This document shows, in pieces, positions 63,318 through 64,000 of a stretch of DNA of 64,000 bases. A model generated the notes under the pieces. It saw only the letters and a list, made by a program, of their open reading frames with translations, was not told the DNA's origin and made no database searches. The DNA comes from Janthinobacterium sp. 67 (lineage in GTDB: Bacteria; Pseudomonadota; Gammaproteobacteria; Burkholderiales; Burkholderiaceae_D), in NCBI RefSeq assembly GCF_002797895.1, contig NZ_PGES01000001.1, positions 2,914,001-2,978,000 of the forward strand. Direction: 5' to 3'. Positions within the stretch are counted from its first letter, which is position 1; each line of letters starts with the position of its first letter. The position numbers were made by a program, and so were the translations under genes.

Positions 63318-64000
63318 GTGGACTCCAACAACCAAATCAAGCCTGACGAAATCGAGATCCTGATCGTCGAGGACAGCCCGACCCAGGCGGAGCGCTTGCG
63401 CCGCCTGATCCAGTCGCTGCACTACAACGCGCGCGTGGCGGCGAATGGCCAGCTGGCCCTGGCTGCCATCCGCGAGCGCAAGCCGCACCTGGTGCTGTCC
63501 GATATCGTCATGCCTGAAATGAATGGCTACGACCTGTGCCGCGCCATCAAGTCCGACCCGACCCTGCGCGACATCCCCGTCATCCTCGTCACCTCGCTCA
63601 ACGACCCGAAGGACATCATCCGCGGCATCGAGTGCGGCGCCGACAATTTCATCCGCAAGCCCTACGCGGAAGACTACCTGCTCAACCGCATCAGCCACAT
63701 GCTGATGAACCAGAAGCTGCGCAAGAACCAGAACGTGGAAATCGGCATCGCCCTGTACCTGGGCGACCAGAAGCATTTCATCAATGCGGAACGCCAGCAA
63801 ATCCTCGACCTGCTGATCTCCACCTATGAACAGGCGGTGCAGGTCAATGGCGAACTGCAGGCGCGCGAACGCCAGGTGATCGAACTGAACATGCGCCTCG
63901 CGCACCATGCGGCCGAGCTGGAAACCATCAACCGCGAAATCGCCCTGAAAAACCTGGAACTGGCCGAAGCGAGCCGCATGAAGTCGGCCTTCATCGCCAA
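63318..64000 (+). CDS. Response regulator/hybrid histidine kinase, 3' end outside window
   Basis: The start is GTG, preceded by AGGAGAGG. Residues 10-130 form a receiver domain: acidic pocket E18/D19, phosphoacceptor D62 in LVLSDIVMPEMNGYD, Thr in ILVTS and Lys in FIRKP. A linker helix then a coiled coil (QVNGELQARERQVIELNMRLAHHAAELETINREIALKNLELAEA) lead into SRMKSAFIA, the usual entry to a HisKA domain, so a receiver-kinase hybrid continues past the window. The window end cuts it. Confidence 0.88.
   Translation, partial: MDSNNQIKPDEIEILIVEDSPTQAERLRRLIQSLHYNARVAANGQLALAAIRERKPHLVLSDIVMPEMNGYDLCRAIKSDPTLRDIPVILVTSLNDPKDIIRGIECGADNFIRKPYAEDYLLNRISHMLMNQKLRKNQNVEIGIALYLGDQKHFINAERQQILDLLISTYEQAVQVNGELQARERQVIELNMRLAHHAAELETINREIALKNLELAEASRMKSAFIA

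Overview
The window is GC-rich, densely coded DNA with betaproteobacterial signatures. These include a zapB-like/zapA/6S RNA cluster, a CIRCE-controlled groESL operon, a phasin with a lysine/alanine-rich tail, many GGDEF proteins and short intergenic gaps. The gene content fits Oxalobacteraceae, with Janthinobacterium or a close relative as best guess. That placement rests on family knowledge and gene order, not on a search. No phage, IS element, CRISPR array, rRNA or tRNA was recognised.

Layout. 1-3 kb: end of a diguanylate cyclase, an EVE-domain protein, 6S RNA, zapA, a zapB-like gene and a duplicated-domain secreted protein. 3-5.6 kb: groESL behind a sigma-70 promoter overlapping CIRCE. 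5.7-10.2 kb: a small membrane-anchored protein, a GNAT acetyltransferase, a POT peptide transporter and phosphoglucomutase. 10.3-13.7 kb: a Fur-type promoter and a four-gene operon (DUF4198, DUF3649, PepSY, DUF3325). 13.7-17.3 kb: a GGDEF protein with a degenerate EAL domain, and a chemoreceptor. 17.5-32.9 kb: two divergent carbohydrate loci. The leftward one is a MalEFGK-type ABC importer with a polyol dehydrogenase, an AraC regulator and xylulokinase (polyol to xylulose to xylulose 5-phosphate). The rightward one is frcBCA, a FucU/RbsD-type mutarotase, a secreted GH32 fructanase with inserted beta modules, and a ROK repressor (fructan to fructose).

33-42.9 kb: two GNATs, a CodA-like deaminase, a phasin, a heterodimeric ABC exporter, a TPR-GGDEF protein and a small lipoprotein. 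43-50.2 kb: a di-haem peroxidase, a Pho-box-controlled AcpA-type phosphoesterase, a zinc-ribbon membrane protein and a two-gene orphan operon. 50.4-57.3 kb: an orphan, an M29-like protein, a LysR regulator facing a PhyH/TIM-barrel operon, a LysR regulator facing an aldo/keto reductase, and a 2-Cys OhrR. 57.4-64 kb: an M1 peptidase/DUF6702/TonB-receptor operon, a Fur box with a 2OG-Fe dioxygenase, and the start of a hybrid response-regulator/kinase.

Regulatory signals are unusually legible. I read CIRCE, two Fur-type boxes, a Pho box with a correctly spaced -10, an operator centred on the frcB -10, a LysR-type inverted repeat upstream of a consensus-like promoter, and a palindrome over the ohrR -10. 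A hairpin-forming repeat occurs twice, 42 kb apart and inverted. All of these are readings by eye and none was tested computationally.
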